This document shows positions 1-8,443 of a stretch of DNA of 64,000 bases, piece after piece. The translations under genes and the position numbers were made by a program. The DNA comes from Pectobacterium sp013449375 (GTDB lineage: Bacteria > Pseudomonadota > Gammaproteobacteria > Enterobacterales > Enterobacteriaceae). The stretch's first letter is position 1, and each line of letters opens with the position of its first letter. Below the pieces are notes generated by a model, which saw nothing but the letters and a program-made list of their open reading frames with translations, had not been told where the DNA came from and ran no database searches. Where the stretch lies: NCBI RefSeq assembly GCF_048593165.1, contig NZ_CP184271.1; one strand, written 5' to 3'.

Positions 1-1259
1 TCGTAGGGTACGCGGTAGGCGCGATACAGCATGTTGGTGTTCACCGTCTTACCCCAGTAGGGGGAAATAAACTCCCAAACAATCTCGTGATCGACGGTGA
101 CTTCAAATAGTCGACCGTTGGCGCCTTCATTAATTAGCGTATTGCCGTTCGGCAGGCGCTGGATATTACTGATGTACGGGCTGTAAAAACGGAAGGCATC
201 GGTCGGGTGTGGAATACCCGCTTCGTAGGGTGAGTAGCGCCAGACAATATCCAGCGTCACCGGGTTGATTTCCAGCACGCGGGAATAGTCACGCCAGGCG
301 TTTTTCACTCCGTCGGCCGATGCCGGATTGGGCGCGCCGTAGCCTGCCCAGCCGCCGTTATCAAACACCAGAATATTGCCCGCGCCCGGCAAGCCTGCGG
401 GGATCATATGTGCGTGATGCTGGCCGATTATCCAGCCAATGTGTTTGAGTTCCGGCGTGTTGTAATTCGGGCCAAGCTGCCAGACGATATGGCCGCTCTG
501 CTTGTCGATGATGGCGATGATGTTGGACTCGCGCGCGTCCCAGATAATGTTATCTGGGTGGAAACGGGTATCGCCTTGATCGAACCACGGATTGGGGCCG
601 AGTGCCGACATGGAGTTGATGTGCATCCAGTCGCCCATCCCGCCGCCGCTTTTGCGTAGGTTAGGATTGTTGTACAGCGCGGTTTTCGCGTCGTCGTCAA
701 AGCCCAGTTCATCGAAATGGTCGCTGCAACGCCATTCCCACAAGATGTTACCTTCCCAGTCCACCTCGATGATGGTGTCGTCGAGCAGTAGTTTGTCGCT
801 GATGCGTTCATTGTGCAGGTTGGTGTGCGCCAGCAATAGCGTGTTACCGCCAATCGACTGCGGTTCCTGACCTGGTGCGTAGTAGCCGACCGGATTACCG
901 CTGCGTTGATAATCATGATGGACGCGCGCCATCCATTCAGGCGGAAGGTCGGGGTCGGTGATGTGTTCATAGCCGTTAAATTTCCAGACGACGTTGCCGT
1001 CCCAGTCCACCTGAATCAGATCGACCATGTCCTGCATGCCGTAGCGCGAATCGCGTTCGCCGCTATGCCCGAGGATGTAACCGCCGGGCAGGATTTTGTT
1101 GGGGAAGCCGTGCAGGCCTTCCCACAGGCGCAGTTCGGTGCCGTTCATATCCACCAGCACCGCGCCGCGTTCCAACGCCTGAAAGACGGTGTAGCCGCCC
1201 CAGACTTTTTCCGGGTTGTAAATCGTTGTGCCGGTCGGGTAGACGGAAGGGTGTCCCAT
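1..1259 (-). CDS. Aryl-sulfate sulfotransferase (ASST family), C-terminus cut by window edge
   Basis: An open frame runs leftward from ATG at 1257-1259 to the window edge (about 419 codons, no stop). GGAG lies 8 nt before the start. The translation has repeated beta-propeller-like Trp/Gly strands and ASST hallmarks: ARVHHDY, WMHINSM, GQHHAHMIPAG and SNIQRLPNGNTLI. ASST enzymes move sulfate from an aryl sulfate to a phenolic acceptor through a sulfo-histidine. No signal peptide is present, so unlike periplasmic AssT this copy should be cytoplasmic. It starts 16 nt after the ABC ATPase gene and is probably its last operon partner, which suggests that imported aryl sulfates are its substrate. 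The family is clear; the substrate is inferred. Confidence 0.85.
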   Translation of the reverse strand, partial: MGHPSVYPTGTTIYNPEKVWGGYTVFQALERGAVLVDMNGTELRLWEGLHGFPNKILPGGYILGHSGERDSRYGMQDMVDLIQVDWDGNVVWKFNGYEHITDPDLPPEWMARVHHDYQRSGNPVGYYAPGQEPQSIGGNTLLLAHTNLHNERISDKLLLDDTIIEVDWEGNILWEWRCSDHFDELGFDDDAKTALYNNPNLRKSGGGMGDWMHINSMSALGPNPWFDQGDTRFHPDNIIWDARESNIIAIIDKQSGHIVWQLGPNYNTPELKHIGWIIGQHHAHMIPAGLPGAGNILVFDNGGWAGYGAPNPASADGVKNAWRDYSRVLEINPVTLDIVWRYSPYEAGIPHPTDAFRFYSPYISNIQRLPNGNTLINEGANGRLFEVTVDHEIVWEFISPYWGKTVNTNMLYRAYRVPY

Positions 1260-1275
1260 AATGGTGCTCCAGTAG

Positions 1276-2085
1276 TTACGTGTTCAGAGAAGAGAAAGCG
1301 ACCACCGTATCGGCAGGCTGTGTCAGCAGTGCGAGCAGGTCGCTGCACTGCTGGTGGAAGAGCTGGCTGTCACGCTGGCGCGGATGCGGTAGCGAAATCG
1401 TCGCAATCTGGCGGATGCGCCCCGGTCGTGGTGCCAGCACGACGACGCGATCGGCGAGATAGACGGCTTCTTCGACGTCGTGGGTGACCAGCAGTGTGGT
1501 CGTGCCCTCCGCCTGATGAATGCGGCGCAGCTCCTGTTGCATCTGCTGGCGGGTTAATGCATCCAGCGCACCAAACGGTTCATCCAGCATTAGGATTCGC
1601 GGATTGGCAACGAGTCCGCGTGCGATAGCCACACGCTGCGCCATGCCGCCAGAAAGCTGGGCAGGCAGGGCATCGGCAAAATCCTGCAAATGCACGAGCT
1701 GAATAAAGTGGTCGATCAGGTGCTTTCGTTCTTTGTCGTTGATTGACTCATTCGCCAGCCCGAGCGCGATGTTTTGCCGTACCGTCAGCCACGGAAACAG
1801 GCGCGGTTCCTGAAACACCATACCGCGCTCACGTCCGATGCCGCGCACGGTGTTTCCTTCGACTAGCACATGTCCCTGATAGTCGTTGTCCAGGCCAACC
1901 AACATACGCAACAGCGTGGATTTGCCGCAGCCGCTGCTGCCAACAATGGCGACCAGCTCGCCGCTGTGAATCGACAGGGAAAAATCCTCAATCACCGTCA
2001 GCGTCTCACCCTGTACGCGAAACTGTTTACGAAGGCGATCGAACTGCACGACCGGCGGCGGCACATCAAGGGGAGTGGACGTCAT
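1276..2085 (-). CDS. ABC transporter ATP-binding protein, SsuB/TauB (sulfonate/nitrate/taurine) family
   Basis: A 269-aa nucleotide-binding subunit. It has Walker A GSSGCGKST, signature LSGGMAQR, Walker B ILMLDEPFGALD and the switch His in LLVTHDVEEA. The LSGGMAQRVAIARGL run and DEPFGALD are typical of the SsuB/TauB/NrtC branch. The start overlaps the permease stop by 4 nt (ATGA), which implies translational coupling. It energises the fused permease encoded just upstream. The substrate cannot be read from this protein; the neighbouring arylsulfotransferase and LysR regulator suggest a sulfate ester or sulfonate. Confidence 0.9.
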   Translation of the reverse strand: MTSTPLDVPPPVVQFDRLRKQFRVQGETLTVIEDFSLSIHSGELVAIVGSSGCGKSTLLRMLVGLDNDYQGHVLVEGNTVRGIGRERGMVFQEPRLFPWLTVRQNIALGLANESINDKERKHLIDHFIQLVHLQDFADALPAQLSGGMAQRVAIARGLVANPRILMLDEPFGALDALTRQQMQQELRRIHQAEGTTTLLVTHDVEEAVYLADRVVVLAPRPGRIRQIATISLPHPRQRDSQLFHQQCSDLLALLTQPADTVVAFSSLNT

Positions 2086-3695
2086 GCGATTTCTCCTGCG
2101 GAACGCCAGCGCGTCATCCGTTGTTCCAGACCTAATCCGACACGGTCGAGCACCGCGCCCGTTAATCCAATCAGCAGCATGCCGCTGATAATCAGGGGCA
2201 TATCAAGTAGCTGTTGGGCGTTGATCATCAGGCTGCCGATCCCAGTACCGGATGACATGAAATATTCTGCGCCGATAGTCCCAAGCCAGGCGTAAATCAG
2301 CGACAGGCGCAAACCGGCGAAGATCGCGGGGGCGGCTCCAGGCAAAATCAGTACCCGCAAGCGGGTCGAGAGGCGGAGCTGTAACACCTGTGCGACTTCC
2401 TGTAAGGCTGTTGAACGCTGGCGGATGCCGCGATGGCAGGCTACCAGCATCGGAAAGAAAGAAGCCAGCGCGACAAACGTGATTTTTCCAGCTTCGTCGT
2501 TACCGACCCAGGCAGTCAGCAGCGGCAGCCAGGCAAACAGCGCGATCTGGCGCAGCGTCGCGACCGTGGGCGTAAAGAGGGCGTCGCTGGTGGCGTTTAG
2601 CCCCAGCAGTACGCCACCTATGAGGCCAGCGACAATGCCGCATACTGCACCTGCTAGCGCACGGGTCACACTGGCCTGCATCGCGTCGGTGAGCGAACCG
2701 TCACGCATGCCTTGCAGCAGCGTGTGCCACACGTCGGCGGGTGGGGGAAGCACTGACGGGTCGATCCAACCAAGATGGCTGGCCTGTTGCCAGAGCAGCA
2801 GAAGCAGGAACGGTAAAACCAGCGCCGATAAGCGGCGAGACGGCGTCGAGGTTAAGCGGCCAAGCGGCGGGTGCGGCCAGAAAACCAGACGACGTTCTAA
2901 CTGGTTGATTGCCCACTCCATCGCCAGTCCCGCCAGCCCGATGATGGCGATGCAGACAAATACAATGTCTAGCTGGAACAGCTGACGTCCCCAGACCAGC
3001 AGGTAGCCAATGCCCTGAGACGACGCGAGCAGTTCGACCACGATTAGCGATACCCACGCCTGTGAGAGCGCCAGCCGTAAGCCGATTAGCCAGGTGGGAA
3101 ATGTGCTAGGCAGTGTTAACTTGATGAGGCGCTGGTGCCACGGCAGGCGCAGGGTACGAGCGACTTCTTGTAGCGCAGGCGGGACATTACGCACGCCCGT
3201 TTGCGTATGCAGCGTGACCGGAATAATCACCGCCTTGATGATGACAGCCAGTTTCAGGCCGTCATCAATGCCGAACAGCACCATAAACAGCGGGATCCAG
3301 CCCAGCGTCGGGATCTGCGCCAGTGCGTAGACCGTCGGGTGCAACAGATGTTCAGCGCGACGTGAAGCCCCCATGAGTGCACCGAGCAGTGTTCCTGCGA
3401 GTAACCCCGCCAGCAGGCCGCTGGCTAACCGTTGCAGGCTAATGAAAAGCTGCGGCAGAAGATCGTTATGCCAAAGCTCGACGGCGGTTTTTGCGACAAC
3501 GTCAGGAGCCGGGAGAATCTGGGCTGGCATCCAACCGTAGTGAGTGCTGATATACCACAGGGCCAGCAGCGCCAGCGGTACAATTAGTGGTACGACAAGC
3601 GACACGACTATTGGCACGACAAGCGAATAGACCCGTGCTATCGGCAGAGCAGGCCAAACGATCGCGGTTTTTTTCAGCGGTATCGACTTATTCAT
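2082..3695 (-). CDS. ABC transporter permease, fusion of two SsuC/TauC-type domains
   Basis: A 537-aa inner-membrane protein starting at MNKSIPLKK, with GGGA 5 nt upstream; more upstream ATGs have poorer spacing. The family is normally about 260 aa. Here two full permease halves lie in tandem (roughly residues 35-270 and 290-530), each with about six hydrophobic segments and its own EAA-type loop (EVARTLRLPWHQR and EVAQVLQLRLSTR). One chain therefore supplies both pore subunits. It is the first gene of the permease-ATPase-arylsulfotransferase operon and is read away from the binding-protein gene. The divergent spacer (3696-3934) should hold both promoters. Confidence 0.88.
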   Translation of the reverse strand: MNKSIPLKKTAIVWPALPIARVYSLVVPIVVSLVVPLIVPLALLALWYISTHYGWMPAQILPAPDVVAKTAVELWHNDLLPQLFISLQRLASGLLAGLLAGTLLGALMGASRRAEHLLHPTVYALAQIPTLGWIPLFMVLFGIDDGLKLAVIIKAVIIPVTLHTQTGVRNVPPALQEVARTLRLPWHQRLIKLTLPSTFPTWLIGLRLALSQAWVSLIVVELLASSQGIGYLLVWGRQLFQLDIVFVCIAIIGLAGLAMEWAINQLERRLVFWPHPPLGRLTSTPSRRLSALVLPFLLLLLWQQASHLGWIDPSVLPPPADVWHTLLQGMRDGSLTDAMQASVTRALAGAVCGIVAGLIGGVLLGLNATSDALFTPTVATLRQIALFAWLPLLTAWVGNDEAGKITFVALASFFPMLVACHRGIRQRSTALQEVAQVLQLRLSTRLRVLILPGAAPAIFAGLRLSLIYAWLGTIGAEYFMSSGTGIGSLMINAQQLLDMPLIISGMLLIGLTGAVLDRVGLGLEQRMTRWRSAGEIA

Positions 3696-3934
3696 TTTAT
3701 TCCCGAAAACCATCGCAGTTGGATGAATAGGGAATAAAAAAACAGGTTTCGACGTTGAACGCCAATGCAATAAAGCGATGGTCGCCGTGCAATAAATGCA
3801 TATGCGTAGCCTGAGCCCGCCAGTGCTGATTTATGCTTTTTTCCGCTGAGTAAACCTGTAAATGTTATTTAAGCCTGATGCAGACGGTTCGTTAGTTTTC
3901 ATGGCAGATGAAACAAATTATTGAGGAAAACCGT

Positions 3935-5071
3935 ATGCAGCAAGCCACCCTGTTGATCACTGCCTCGCCGATAGCGGCATCTTCCCGCTGGCGCTGGGGG
4001 ATGAAGGTATTAAGTACCGCCCTGTTGATGGGGGCGGTGCTCGTTTCCACCGTTCAGGCAAACGATGCGCCCCCGAAGGATGCACAGAAGCCGACAGAGA
4101 TTCGCATTGGTTTGCCGGATCAAAGTGCGGGCAGTAAGCCTTTTATCCGCGGGCCGCTGGGGTTGGCACATATTCAAAAGCAACTGGAGAAAGAATTTGA
4201 ACCGCAGGGTATCAAGATTCAGTGGTCGTTCTTTAAAGGTGCGGGGCCGGCGGTGAATGAAGCGCTGGCGAACAAACAGCTGGATGTGGTGTATCTGGGC
4301 GATCTGGCGGCCATTATTGGCCGGGCGGGGGGCCTGCCGACGCGGGTGCTGGTCGGATCGCGCGGTTCTAATTCTTATCTGGCGGTGACGCCGGAATCGG
4401 GTATTCAGCACATCGAGGATTTACGCGGCAAGCGGATTGCGGTCTACAAAGGAACCGCCGATCAGCTGTCGTTTGAGCGCGCGATTAAAAGTGTCGGGCT
4501 GAACGAAAGGGATGTTCGGGTGATCAATCTGGATTGGACGGCAGGCAAAGCTGCGCTGGCGGCCAGACGCGTGGATGCCGTGTGGGGTGGAGTTTCTCTG
4601 CTGGCGTTGCGTAAGCAGGGCATACATATCGTGACCACCAGCCGTGCGCTGGGCTGGGCGAATACCACGCAGGCTGCCGTGCTGGCGACGCAGGATTTTA
4701 TCGATCGCTACCCCAGCACGACGCAGCAACTGGTGAATGTGCTGGTGGACAATGCGCAGTGGATCGGCGAGGCGCAGCATCTGCCGGACTATACGGCGCT
4801 GATGGCCGAACAGAGTCAGATCCCGCAGGCGATTTTTCAGGAAGAGCTGAAAGCGGAAGACCTTCCCTTCCAAAGCTCGCCACGTCTCGATCCGTTCCTG
4901 CTCAGCAGCTTGCAGGACAGCATTGAGCGGGCGAAAGCGGCGGGGCTGATTCGCAACACATTCTCGGCCAGCGACTGGTTTGCCAGTCAGTTTGTTGACC
5001 GGGCGCTGAAAGCCAAAGGGCTGGAATCGAACTGGGCGGTGTATGACACCAACGGTAATCCCGCGAAATAA
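3935..5071 (+). CDS. Periplasmic substrate-binding protein, SsuA/TauA (NMT1-like) family
   Basis: A 378-aa protein. The start at MQQATLL is chosen because GAGG lies 8 nt upstream; an in-frame ATG at 3908 has no such site. A long N-region (ITASPIAASSRWRWG) precedes a hydrophobic stretch ending VSTVQANDA, a probable Sec signal with cleavage after QA. The mature part has the SsuA pattern: IRIGLPDQ near its start, WSFFKGAGPAVNEAL, LDVVYLGD, and EDLRGKRIAVYKGT. It would capture an organosulfur compound for the divergent permease-ATPase. The stop lies 12 nt from the end of the convergent LysR gene. Confidence 0.87.
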   Translation: MQQATLLITASPIAASSRWRWGMKVLSTALLMGAVLVSTVQANDAPPKDAQKPTEIRIGLPDQSAGSKPFIRGPLGLAHIQKQLEKEFEPQGIKIQWSFFKGAGPAVNEALANKQLDVVYLGDLAAIIGRAGGLPTRVLVGSRGSNSYLAVTPESGIQHIEDLRGKRIAVYKGTADQLSFERAIKSVGLNERDVRVINLDWTAGKAALAARRVDAVWGGVSLLALRKQGIHIVTTSRALGWANTTQAAVLATQDFIDRYPSTTQQLVNVLVDNAQWIGEAQHLPDYTALMAEQSQIPQAIFQEELKAEDLPFQSSPRLDPFLLSSLQDSIERAKAAGLIRNTFSASDWFASQFVDRALKAKGLESNWAVYDTNGNPAK

Positions 5072-5083
5072 TCATGAGTGCGC

Positions 5084-6022
5084 TCACAACGTCGGCAGTG
5101 CCAGAGCGGGTGAGCGCAACTTGTCCTGTGCCAATATGGTTTCGATCATCAGTTCGGCCAGCGGCGGCAGCGTTCTCTGTAAACAGGTGACAATGCCGAA
5201 GCGGGTTTGCATATTTCCCCATTCCGGCGGCGTGCCCGTCAGGGGAATCTCCACCAGTTGATGGCTTAATCGTCCCAGCGCGAAGCCATCCTCGCTGGCG
5301 AAACTGATGGCCTGCGTATGCCGCAGGATACTGAAGACGGAATAAATATGGTCACACTGAATCTGCGGCCGATAATCGGGCTGTCGCGTCAAGGCGGCCA
5401 ACACCTTGCGCATGCCGACGGGCATAAAAGGGGACGCGAGCGGAAAGCGTAGGAGATCGTCCGGCGTCACGGTTGTCTGCTGTGCCAATGGGTGCGATGT
5501 GTGGCAGATAAAGAAGCAGCGCTGCTGGCTTAAGGGTTGCACGTGGAGATGGGTTTCCATCTCGGCCTGCCAGGTATCGGCGACAATGAAAGGCCACTCA
5601 TCGGCTAGCAGCCGTTCACGCAGGGATTGCCAGTTATCCACGCTGTAGGTCACTCTGGCGCGTGGGCGAAGGGCATGGAAATGTGCGACCGCCTTGGGGA
5701 CCAGCGTGGTAGACGGTGCCGGGCCGCAGCCAAACGTCAGTTCGCCTTCCTGCGCTTCGCTGATCTGCCGCATGTCGGTCATCAGTTCCCAGGACAGCTC
5801 CTGCATGCGTCGGGCAAACGGCAGCAGCGTATTACCTTGCCACGTCAGCGCGAAGCGGCGACTCTGGCGGTCGATAAGCGGATGTCCCATCGTTTGTTCC
5901 AACGCCTGAATGCTGCGGCTGAATGCCGATTGCGATAGACAGACGGCTTCTGCGGCCTGTACAAAACTCCCATGTTCGGCTAGTGCAAGAAAATTGCGTA
6001 ATTGCCGTAAATCCAGATGCAT
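5084..6022 (-). CDS. LysR-family transcriptional regulator
   Basis: A 312-aa LTTR. The start is placed at MHLDLRQLRNFLALAEHG, where the DNA-binding domain begins. The winged helix-turn-helix includes GSFVQAAEAVCLSQSAFSRSI. The rest is a periplasmic-binding-type effector domain. It converges on the binding-protein gene and probably controls the uptake cluster, as LysR proteins do in other sulfate-ester gene sets such as SftR of Pseudomonas putida (cited from memory). An inverted repeat upstream (6106-6125) could be its operator. The inducer is unknown. Confidence 0.88.
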   Translation of the reverse strand: MHLDLRQLRNFLALAEHGSFVQAAEAVCLSQSAFSRSIQALEQTMGHPLIDRQSRRFALTWQGNTLLPFARRMQELSWELMTDMRQISEAQEGELTFGCGPAPSTTLVPKAVAHFHALRPRARVTYSVDNWQSLRERLLADEWPFIVADTWQAEMETHLHVQPLSQQRCFFICHTSHPLAQQTTVTPDDLLRFPLASPFMPVGMRKVLAALTRQPDYRPQIQCDHIYSVFSILRHTQAISFASEDGFALGRLSHQLVEIPLTGTPPEWGNMQTRFGIVTCLQRTLPPLAELMIETILAQDKLRSPALALPTL

Positions 6023-6105
6023 GTTGCAGCTACCTATCATATCGATTTTTTCCCACTTTTTAGGCGGAGGTAGACAGGCAACGCAATGAACAAAAATTCA
6101 TAACT

Positions 6106-6125
6106 TATAGCGAATTATTGCTATA
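6106..6125. promoter_or_regulatory. Inverted repeat upstream of the LysR gene, possible operator
   Basis: TATAGC (6106-6111) and GCTATA (6120-6125) form a perfect 6-bp dyad with an 8-nt spacer, about 85 bp before the LysR start. LysR proteins often bind such dyads near their own promoter. No binding evidence is available. Confidence 0.35.
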
Positions 6126-6210
6126 GGCTTTCAGCTCCGCATAATCCGCCTGTTTTAAACGGATCGCTTTGCGCCTATTCGTTCGCCGGAAACTGCTGAT
6201 GCAATAAGAT

Positions 6211-6251
6211 ACGGCCTGCGGGGATGACAGAAAATTATCCCAGCAGGCCGT
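6211..6251 (-). terminator. Long hairpin after the receptor fragment, possible terminator
   Basis: The 9-bp stem ACGGCCTGC/GCAGGCCGT continues into an inner GGGAT/ATCCC stem. It lies 40 nt beyond the receptor stop codon at 6291-6293. A clear U-tract is missing on either strand, so termination is only likely. Confidence 0.45.
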
Positions 6252-6290
6252 TGTGCGACGAATGTGCGATGACTGAAATCAAAACAAAAA

Positions 6291-6902
6291 TCAGAATAAG
6301 TCGACCCGCACGTCCACGCCAACCGTTCGGCCTGCATTGACCTGTGCGTAGCCCGATGTATCGCTCATGAAGCCAAAGGTGCGGTAGCGGCGGTCGAAGA
6401 CGTTATCCACGTAGCCTGCGATATTCACCCGATCGGTGGCCTGCCAACTGAGGCGCAGGTCGGTGGTGGTATAGGTGCCCTGACGCAACGCGTTTTCGCC
6501 GTCGAAGTAGTGGGGACCAACGACGTTGAAGGCCAGGCGCGGCATGAGTGCGCCGAACGAGGTATCAATCAATCCATTCAGGCTGGTGCCAGCACCGTAG
6601 CGCGGGACGAAGGGGACGCGTTTATCCTGATAGCTCTCACTGTCGCGGGTGAATTCAGAACGGACATAGGTGCCGTTGATATCCCATGACCAGTTGGGAA
6701 CGACCTGCCACTTCAGCATCATCTCTACACCACTGGCATCGGCGCTGCCTGCGTTGCTGAGCGTTTGCATACCGACCGGGCCGGAATACAACTGCATATC
6801 ACGCGTGTGAGTATGGAACACGGCGCCCTGAAGCTGCACATCGCCGCTCTGATAGCGCGAGCCGATTTCATAGTTAATCGATTTCTCCGCGCTGTACGGA
6901 AT
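6291..6902 (-). pseudogene. TonB-dependent outer-membrane receptor, C-terminal fragment truncated by the prophage
   Basis: About 203 codons of the C-terminal beta-barrel remain, ending in Phe (VGVDVRVDLF) as outer-membrane barrels do. The frame is open up to base 6902 and then meets the prophage end. Visible receptor features are EKSINYEIGSRYQSGD, VEMMLKWQVVPNWSWDINGTY and DNVFDRRYR. The plug domain, TonB box and most of the barrel (roughly 450-500 residues) are absent from the window. No valid start remains, so the gene is dead. It may have been the outer-membrane port for the adjacent ABC cluster, or an iron-related receptor given the Fur box on the far side of the prophage; the sequence does not decide. 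Confidence 0.85.
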
Positions 6903-6946
6903 TGATTAGAAGTGAGATAAATAATACAGAGTCTGCGAGATAATTG
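6903..6946. repeat. Prophage left end with two transposase-binding-type sites
   Basis: Starting at TGAT, GATAAAT (6916-6922) and GATAATT (6939-6945) repeat at 23-bp spacing, each in a G-A/C-GATAA context. The mirrored right end shows the same spacing and the same 13-bp distance from terminus to first site. Paired sites of about 22 bp are typical of Mu-type ends. Confidence 0.8.
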
Positions 6947-7010
6947 TGGGACTAAGTGGGGTGAACTGGGAAGAGATTGGATGGTAATTGTAATTCTCTT
7001 ACAGTATGTG

Positions 7011-7057
7011 AAAAAACAGGCCGGACGAAAAATTTAGTCATTCTTCTGTCCGACCTG
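7011..7057 (-). terminator. Rho-independent terminator of the early operon
   Basis: On the minus strand CAGGTCGGAC pairs with GTCCGGCCTG (one G-T wobble) and is followed at once by TTTTTT. It begins 8 nt past the Mor gene stop, so it ends the whole leftward transcript before the phage end. Confidence 0.8.
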
Positions 7058-7064
7058 TGAAATT

Positions 7065-7457
7065 TTACTCCCCTTGCTGTGGTTCGTCATCAAATTCACC
7101 ATCATCAAACAGGCGTCCCTGAAGCCTATCTGTCTCAGCTTTTCTGACACGCTTGATTACGCTGTAAACCCACTGAAGAGAAACACCGTACTTACGTGCC
7201 AGGTCATGATGATTGCGGCCATTGAAGTCGTTGAAGATATCGTGATCGCGCTGGGAGATACGCCATAACGTGCCCATCGGAAAGTAGACACTTTGCCCAC
7301 CCCAGACCTGCATCATGCGGTTGGCCACTGCCTCGCCGATTTGCTCGGCGATAGCAGTATCGATCTCGACAACCTCTTTGATTGTGCTGGCAGTATGCTG
7401 TGCCAGTTCTACCAATAGCTCAGGCCCTTTGCTGCGGAAATTATTGCCATTGTTCAT
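7065..7457 (-). CDS. Mor-family middle/late transcription activator
   Basis: A 130-aa protein starting at MNNGNNFRSKG; AAGGA lies 7 nt upstream and the ATG overlaps the GemA stop (ATGA). The Mor/C architecture is clear: a helical dimerisation half (EIDTAIAEQIGEAVANRMM), a linker with GGQSVYFPMG, and a C-terminal helix-turn-helix (HHDLARKYGVSLQWVYSVIKR). Mor activates the middle promoter of Mu, and this protein probably switches on the late genes. As the last gene of the early operon it is made only after derepression. Confidence 0.88.
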   Translation of the reverse strand: MNNGNNFRSKGPELLVELAQHTASTIKEVVEIDTAIAEQIGEAVANRMMQVWGGQSVYFPMGTLWRISQRDHDIFNDFNGRNHHDLARKYGVSLQWVYSVIKRVRKAETDRLQGRLFDDGEFDDEPQQGE

Positions 7458-7876
7458 TCTGGCTTCCTTACGCGGCGTTGCCACTGTTTCAGCTTCTCAA
7501 TGATGGCGCTGGCCTGTTCTGAATTCAGCCATTGCAGGCTATCAATACCTGTTTCACGCTTCACCCAACGTGCCAGCGCTACTTCAGAACGGTCACGAAT
7601 GATGCCAGCATCAGCCATTTCTAACCATAATGAGCGGATTTTTCGGGACTGGGGAGAATCATCCAATGGACGGGTGCTGCTAGCCTTTTTTGCTGCTTTG
7701 ATCTTAAACCCGCGTTTCTTCATGGCATTCAGCACAGTATCTAACTGCGGGACTACCATGTCCCGCGTAGATGACTTGCCTGTAACGGTGATTAGCAACT
7801 GGCGATAGGTATCATCGTCCAGTTGCAGATCGCGTTTGGCTATATGGATCAACTTAATCAGTTGATTCTTTGTCAT
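7454..7876 (-). CDS. GemA-like (Mu gp16, DUF1018) regulatory protein
   Basis: A 140-aa protein starting at MTKNQLIKLIHIAKRDL, with a strong GGGAGG ribosome site 6 nt upstream. The N-terminal pattern IHIAKRDLQLDDDTYRQLL and the later IRSLWLEMADAGIIRDRSE are those of the GemA/gp16 family. In Mu, GemA alters host gene expression and DNA supercoiling; the molecular activity is not well known. It overlaps the lipoprotein gene upstream by 23 nt and couples to mor. Confidence 0.85.
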   Translation of the reverse strand: MTKNQLIKLIHIAKRDLQLDDDTYRQLLITVTGKSSTRDMVVPQLDTVLNAMKKRGFKIKAAKKASSTRPLDDSPQSRKIRSLWLEMADAGIIRDRSEVALARWVKRETGIDSLQWLNSEQASAIIEKLKQWQRRVRKPE

Positions 7877-8054
7877 CGCTTTCCTCCCGCCAGACTTCGC
7901 CGCATAGCAATATGGCTTCAGGGCGGCGTTCATGGATAGCATCCAACACTAACTGGCACGACTCTTGGTTCAGATAGATGTCGTCTGAAACAGGCATGGC
8001 ATCGCAGAAATCAGCGCCACAGGCTGATACCAGTAATATGAAGCCAATAATCAC
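7854..8054 (-). CDS. Small cysteine-rich lipoprotein of the early operon
   Basis: A 66-aa protein with a short hydrophobic leader ending in a lipobox (LVSAC), then about 50 polar residues with three more cysteines (DFC, ESC, LLC). The lipobox predicts lipidation at Cys12 and a periplasm-facing anchor. It overlaps the MazG-like gene by 4 nt and GemA by 23 nt, so it belongs to the early transcript. I do not recognise the family. A role in blocking receptors or superinfection, like other small phage lipoproteins, is possible but unsupported. Confidence 0.65.
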   Translation of the reverse strand: MIIGFILLVSACGADFCDAMPVSDDIYLNQESCQLVLDAIHERRPEAILLCGEVWREESDDKESTD

Positions 8055-8353
8055 GCATCACCCCCGACATATTCCACCTCCAGCCTTTCAGCCAGTCGTT
8101 TTAATTTATTGTGCTTTGCCAGTTCGATTAACTTATCCATGCCATTCAGCCGGAACTGTTCGATCATGATCTCAACGTCGGCCATTTCCTCCGCTAAAGC
8201 GACCTCGTTACCGAGGCCGTTCAGGTTACGTGATGCAGCAGCACCTAACTGCGCGGCTTCTTCGATAAGTTTTAGCGTCTGAGACTCAGGGCCAAAGTGC
8301 TTTAACGCCATGCGGTACAGCGTTGAGCGATTGTGTGCAATACCTTTAATCAT
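8051..8353 (-). CDS. MazG-like nucleotide pyrophosphohydrolase-type protein
   Basis: A 100-aa protein with a MazG-type metal-binding pattern in its middle: EEAAQLGAA and, 25 residues on, EEMADVEIM (EExxD). The helical layout fits an all-alpha NTP pyrophosphatase. Such phage enzymes may clear odd nucleotides or lower (p)ppGpp. The N-terminal HNRSTLYRMALKHFG resembles a small helix-turn-helix but may only be part of the fold. It lies within the early operon. Confidence 0.72.
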   Translation of the reverse strand: MIKGIAHNRSTLYRMALKHFGPESQTLKLIEEAAQLGAAASRNLNGLGNEVALAEEMADVEIMIEQFRLNGMDKLIELAKHNKLKRLAERLEVEYVGGDA

Positions 8354-8443
8354 GTGCTCTCCAAATAGTGGTTATGCTGAATTACGCGTGCAGGATTCCC
8401 CGGCGTTGACGCCGAAATAAAAGCAATTTTCATTTTTTAATAA

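Noticed and set aside
428..970. 180-aa leftward frame at the left edge
   Set aside because: It lies out of frame within the arylsulfotransferase gene, whose reading frame shows the family motifs. The peptide is low complexity and Thr/Ser/Arg-rich, typical of a shadow frame.
6155..6337. 60-aa leftward frame downstream of the receptor fragment
   Set aside because: It overlaps the end of the receptor frame and the hairpin at 6211-6251 and shows no coding features.
7065..7457. Mor-like gene called as the phage repressor
   Set aside because: Its fold is that of Mor/C activators and it is last in the early operon. The divergent XRE protein at 14348 is the repressor.
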